From NCBI RefSeq assembly GCF_947495675.1, contig NZ_CANLZX010000006.1:1-64000 (forward strand): a DNA stretch of 64,000 bases. The letters are read 5' to 3'. Below are positions 63,321 to 64,000 of this stretch, in pieces. A program made the position numbers and the translations under genes. Position 1 is the first letter of the stretch, and each line of letters starts with the position of its first letter. The DNA comes from an uncultured Algibacter sp. Its GTDB lineage: Bacteria > Bacteroidota > Bacteroidia > Flavobacteriales > Flavobacteriaceae. A model generated the notes under the pieces. The model did not search any database and had not been told where the DNA came from. It saw nothing but the letters and a program-made list of their open reading frames with translations.

Positions 63321-64000
63321 ATGAAAAATATATTAACAGCTCTTTTTTTCTTATTACTCATAACATCTTGTGAGGGGAAATTAGATATTAACGATAATCC
63401 TAATACCCCTGTAAATGTTGATAAAAGTTTTGTGTTAACTGCAGCACAAGGTTCTTTAGCAACAGGAATGGGAGGACAGTTAGCAAATTTAGGTGGGTTT
63501 TTAGCACAATATCACACACAACCACCTAGTGCAAGTCAATATTTAAATATTGATACTTACAACATGAATATTGATTTTTCTGATAGACTCTGGAATGAGT
63601 TGTGGGCAGGGTGTTTAAATGATTTAAACTATGTTCTTGAAAAATCTGAAGAGGAAGGGGATACAGGATCTTTTTTAATTGCGTCTTTAATTCGCGCATA
63701 TACTTTTCAAGTATTAACAGATTTATATGGTGATATACCTTTTTCTGAGGCCTTATTAGGGTCTGCTAATATTACACCTAATGTTGATTTTGGTGGTGAT
63801 ATTTATAATGGCTTAATCGATGAAATTAATGCAGCTCTTAGTAAGTACAATAATAACCCTGTTAATTCAAATGTAGGTGCTCAAGATGCTATTTATAACG
63901 CTAATATGGATGATTGGATAAAGTTTGGTAATACTCTTAAACTAAAGTTATACATGAGAATGGCTTATACAAGTCAAGCAAATGCTTCAGCTGTTAATGC
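63321..64000 (+). CDS. susD: SusD/RagB-like lipoprotein (SusD-like_2 type), cut by the window end
   Basis: The frame opens at ATG 63321 and runs to the window end (about 226 residues visible). Lipobox LLITSC (C17), then IND NPNTP, QYHTQPPSASQYL and a conserved YTFQVLTDLYGDIPFSEAL segment, which is the mark of the second SusD family. It pairs with the SusC 20 bases upstream. Confidence 0.9.
   Translation, partial: MKNILTALFFLLLITSCEGKLDINDNPNTPVNVDKSFVLTAAQGSLATGMGGQLANLGGFLAQYHTQPPSASQYLNIDTYNMNIDFSDRLWNELWAGCLNDLNYVLEKSEEEGDTGSFLIASLIRAYTFQVLTDLYGDIPFSEALLGSANITPNVDFGGDIYNGLIDEINAALSKYNNNPVNSNVGAQDAIYNANMDDWIKFGNTLKLKLYMRMAYTSQANASAVN

Overview
The window looks like a chromosomal segment of a marine member of the Flavobacteriia (Bacteroidota). 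The evidence is AT-rich DNA, promoters of the TAnnTTTG type, SusC/SusD pairs, a type IX secretion C-terminal domain, and gene families typical of this group (HYC_CC_PP, DUF6660, MerTP and BfmA/BtgA proteins). No 16S rRNA is present, so the genus cannot be named.

Region 1 (1-9342) is mostly core chromosome. It holds two small membrane proteins bracketed by an inverted repeat, a GH63-type glycoside hydrolase, a secreted double-cupin protein with a 26-bp palindrome directly before its start codon, a methyltransferase, a SpoU/TrmH RNA methyltransferase, mutS (TTG start), tRNA-Gly(GCC) and tRNA-Leu(TAA).

Region 2 (about 9286-34962) is a 25.6-kb genomic island inserted into the 3' end of tRNA-Leu(TAA). 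A perfect 58-bp direct repeat (9286-9343 and 34905-34962) marks the ends, and a tyrosine integrase lies beside the right end. The cargo has two metal-resistance modules. The copper/silver module (9538-22118) has CusA-type RND pump, TolC, a multicopper oxidase fused to a CopB-like C-terminus, a CPC-type Cu ATPase, a CusB adaptor with DUF3347 and a metal-binding lipoprotein. The divalent-metal/mercury module (22266-31483) has DUF6660, a CzcA-TolC fusion, an adaptor, a Fur-family repressor, MerTP, a GDCC metal-binding protein and a Zn/Cd ATPase. Two related palindromes lie before the two transcription units of this module and are candidate Fur-family operators. A 0.96-kb gene-poor stretch with dyads, a BfmA/BtgA-type mobilization protein and an unknown protein follow; no relaxase is visible.

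Region 3 (35296-53920) is an alginate utilization locus. It encodes a secreted type IX cargo protein, PL6, PL17 and PL7 alginate lyases, KdgF, SusC, SusD, two surface lipoproteins with PKD folds, a FadR-type GntR regulator, an MFS hexuronate-type transporter and an SDR likely to reduce DEH to KDG. Three promoters carry a TGGTTAACCA operator directly abutting or overlapping the -7 box. The cupin gene at 4204-5031, on the other side of the island, carries a related TTGGTTTACCAA palindrome, so it is probably in the same regulon. The leaders of the PL17 and SusC genes contain a large potential RNA structure and an intrinsic-terminator-like hairpin respectively.

Region 4 (54096-64000) has a LEA-like repeat lipoprotein, waaA, a sugar aminotransferase, galE, a seven-TM AraC regulator and the start of a second SusC/SusD locus whose SusD runs off the window.
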